The translations under genes were made by a program, and so were the position numbers. This document shows, piece after piece, positions 5,119 through 5,626 of a stretch of 5,626 bases of DNA (positions are counted from its first letter, which is position 1; each line of letters starts with the position of its first letter). The notes beneath the pieces were generated by a model. That model did not search any database, was not told the DNA's origin, and saw nothing but the letters and a program-made list of their open reading frames with translations. Source of the stretch: an uncultured bacterium (lineage in GTDB: Bacteria > Cyanobacteriota > Vampirovibrionia > Gastranaerophilales > Gastranaerophilaceae); the NCBI GenBank assembly GCA_949286405.1, contig CASECH010000171.1:1-5626 (forward strand). The letters run 5' to 3'.

Positions 5119-5626
5119 CTATCTAACAGCTTCAAGAGCTTTTAGACGAGCTTTTATTTCTTTATTCTCTTGCATAATTTGTTTATTTTGTTTAATTATA
5201 TATTTATTTTGCTCTTGCAAGATTTTTACTTGATTAGTTAATTCAGTAATTTTGGCATCAAGTTCTTTAACTGCATTTATTAATGCATAGAACATATCTT
5301 CCATACGAATTTTCAAAAATCCCTCTTCACCTTTCATTACAGCATCAGGGAAGATTTTTTGTAAATCCTGAGCAATAACACCTACATGAGGAGTTTTTGC
5401 TTTATCCTTTTTATAGACATAGTTAAATACCTTTAACTGACGAATTTTATCAAGCCCTGCATTATTTGGAGTACCGACATATTTCAATCTACGGTCAGAA
5501 TCTGTTGCAGTTATACCATCCAAATATGGGTTGTAACCACCAGGATTGCCATTAACTTTTAAGTTCCAATGAGCATATGCCGGACTATCCTCATAATATT
5601 CTAATGCAGCTAATTTTACTGTAGAT
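5119..5626 (-). CDS. Peptidase S74 (intramolecular chaperone) domain protein, C-terminal part only
   Basis: The frame is open to the right edge, so the N-terminus is missing; 168 residues are visible. A TTG at 5521-5523 is internal, not a start. After a short stretch containing AHWNLKVNGNPGGYNPYLDG comes a peptidase S74 domain: TDSDRRLKYVG with Ser43 and Lys48 (numbered from the window edge), spaced like the cleavage Ser and Lys of the endosialidase chaperone domain. Next come a GLDKIRQLKVFNYVY segment, HVGVIAQDLQKIFPDAV and the helix MEDMFYALINAVKELDAKI, then a Lys/Gln/Asn-rich coiled coil to the stop (about 125-168). S74 domains trimerise phage tail spikes and other fibrous proteins and may then cut themselves off. 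In Gastranaerophilales, as I recall, such tails occur on pilin-like surface proteins, so this is probably an exported fibre or pilin-like protein. A prophage tail fibre is the alternative, but no phage genes are nearby. The C-terminal coiled coil and an adjacent terminator mark a complete 3' end. Confidence 0.85.
   Translation of the reverse strand, partial: STVKLAALEYYEDSPAYAHWNLKVNGNPGGYNPYLDGITATDSDRRLKYVGTPNNAGLDKIRQLKVFNYVYKKDKAKTPHVGVIAQDLQKIFPDAVMKGEEGFLKIRMEDMFYALINAVKELDAKITELTNQVKILQEQNKYIIKQNKQIMQENKEIKARLKALEAVR

Noticed and set aside
5521..5523. TTG (minus strand) as start of the S74 protein
   Set aside because: The frame stays open to the window end and the residues upstream continue a plausible protein, so the codon is an internal Leu.

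Overview
The window is AT-rich, uses the standard genetic code and carries bacterial signals (AGGAG-type ribosome binding sites, sigma70-like promoters, intrinsic terminators). It looks chromosomal, with no sign of a mobile element. The best guess for the host is a gut-type relative of the cyanobacteria (Candidatus Gastranaerophilales / Melainabacteria). This rests on remembered resemblance of the peptidase-S74 tail protein at the right end and of the unassigned 392-residue protein to proteins common in that lineage. It is inference, not proof; an AT-rich Firmicute is the main alternative.

Left block, + strand (1-1978): the 3' part of a large sulfur-trafficking fusion protein (CoA-disulfide-reductase-type C-terminus, rhodanese, TusA, DsrE-like). 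After 24 bases comes a 6-pyruvoyl-tetrahydropterin-synthase/QueD-fold protein with a C-terminal zinc ribbon. The two probably form one operon and end at a long perfect palindrome that acts as a terminator. That terminator also faces the convergent minus-strand gene at 1997-2308, a small cysteine-rich stand-alone TSCPD-domain protein.

Middle block, + strand (2309-4868): a divergent intergenic region drives an unassigned 392-residue protein. It has two glycine-rich loops reminiscent of a phosphoribosyltransferase fold. It is followed by prs (PRPP synthase), which has a well-formed promoter of its own and a terminator just after its stop.

Right block (4807-5626): the 312-base gap between prs and the next gene is not empty. 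Between the prs terminator and a second strong + strand terminator lies a candidate small RNA. It has three consecutive hairpins and an exposed CCTCCTCCCC segment complementary to Shine-Dalgarno sequences. A third hairpin (5052-5092) terminates the minus-strand gene at the right edge. That gene encodes the C-terminus of a protein ending in a peptidase S74 intramolecular chaperone domain and a coiled coil; its N-terminus is outside the window.

The items most worth following are the candidate small RNA, the PRTase-like protein paired with prs, and the QueD-fold protein that lacks expected catalytic residues beside a sulfur-relay fusion.
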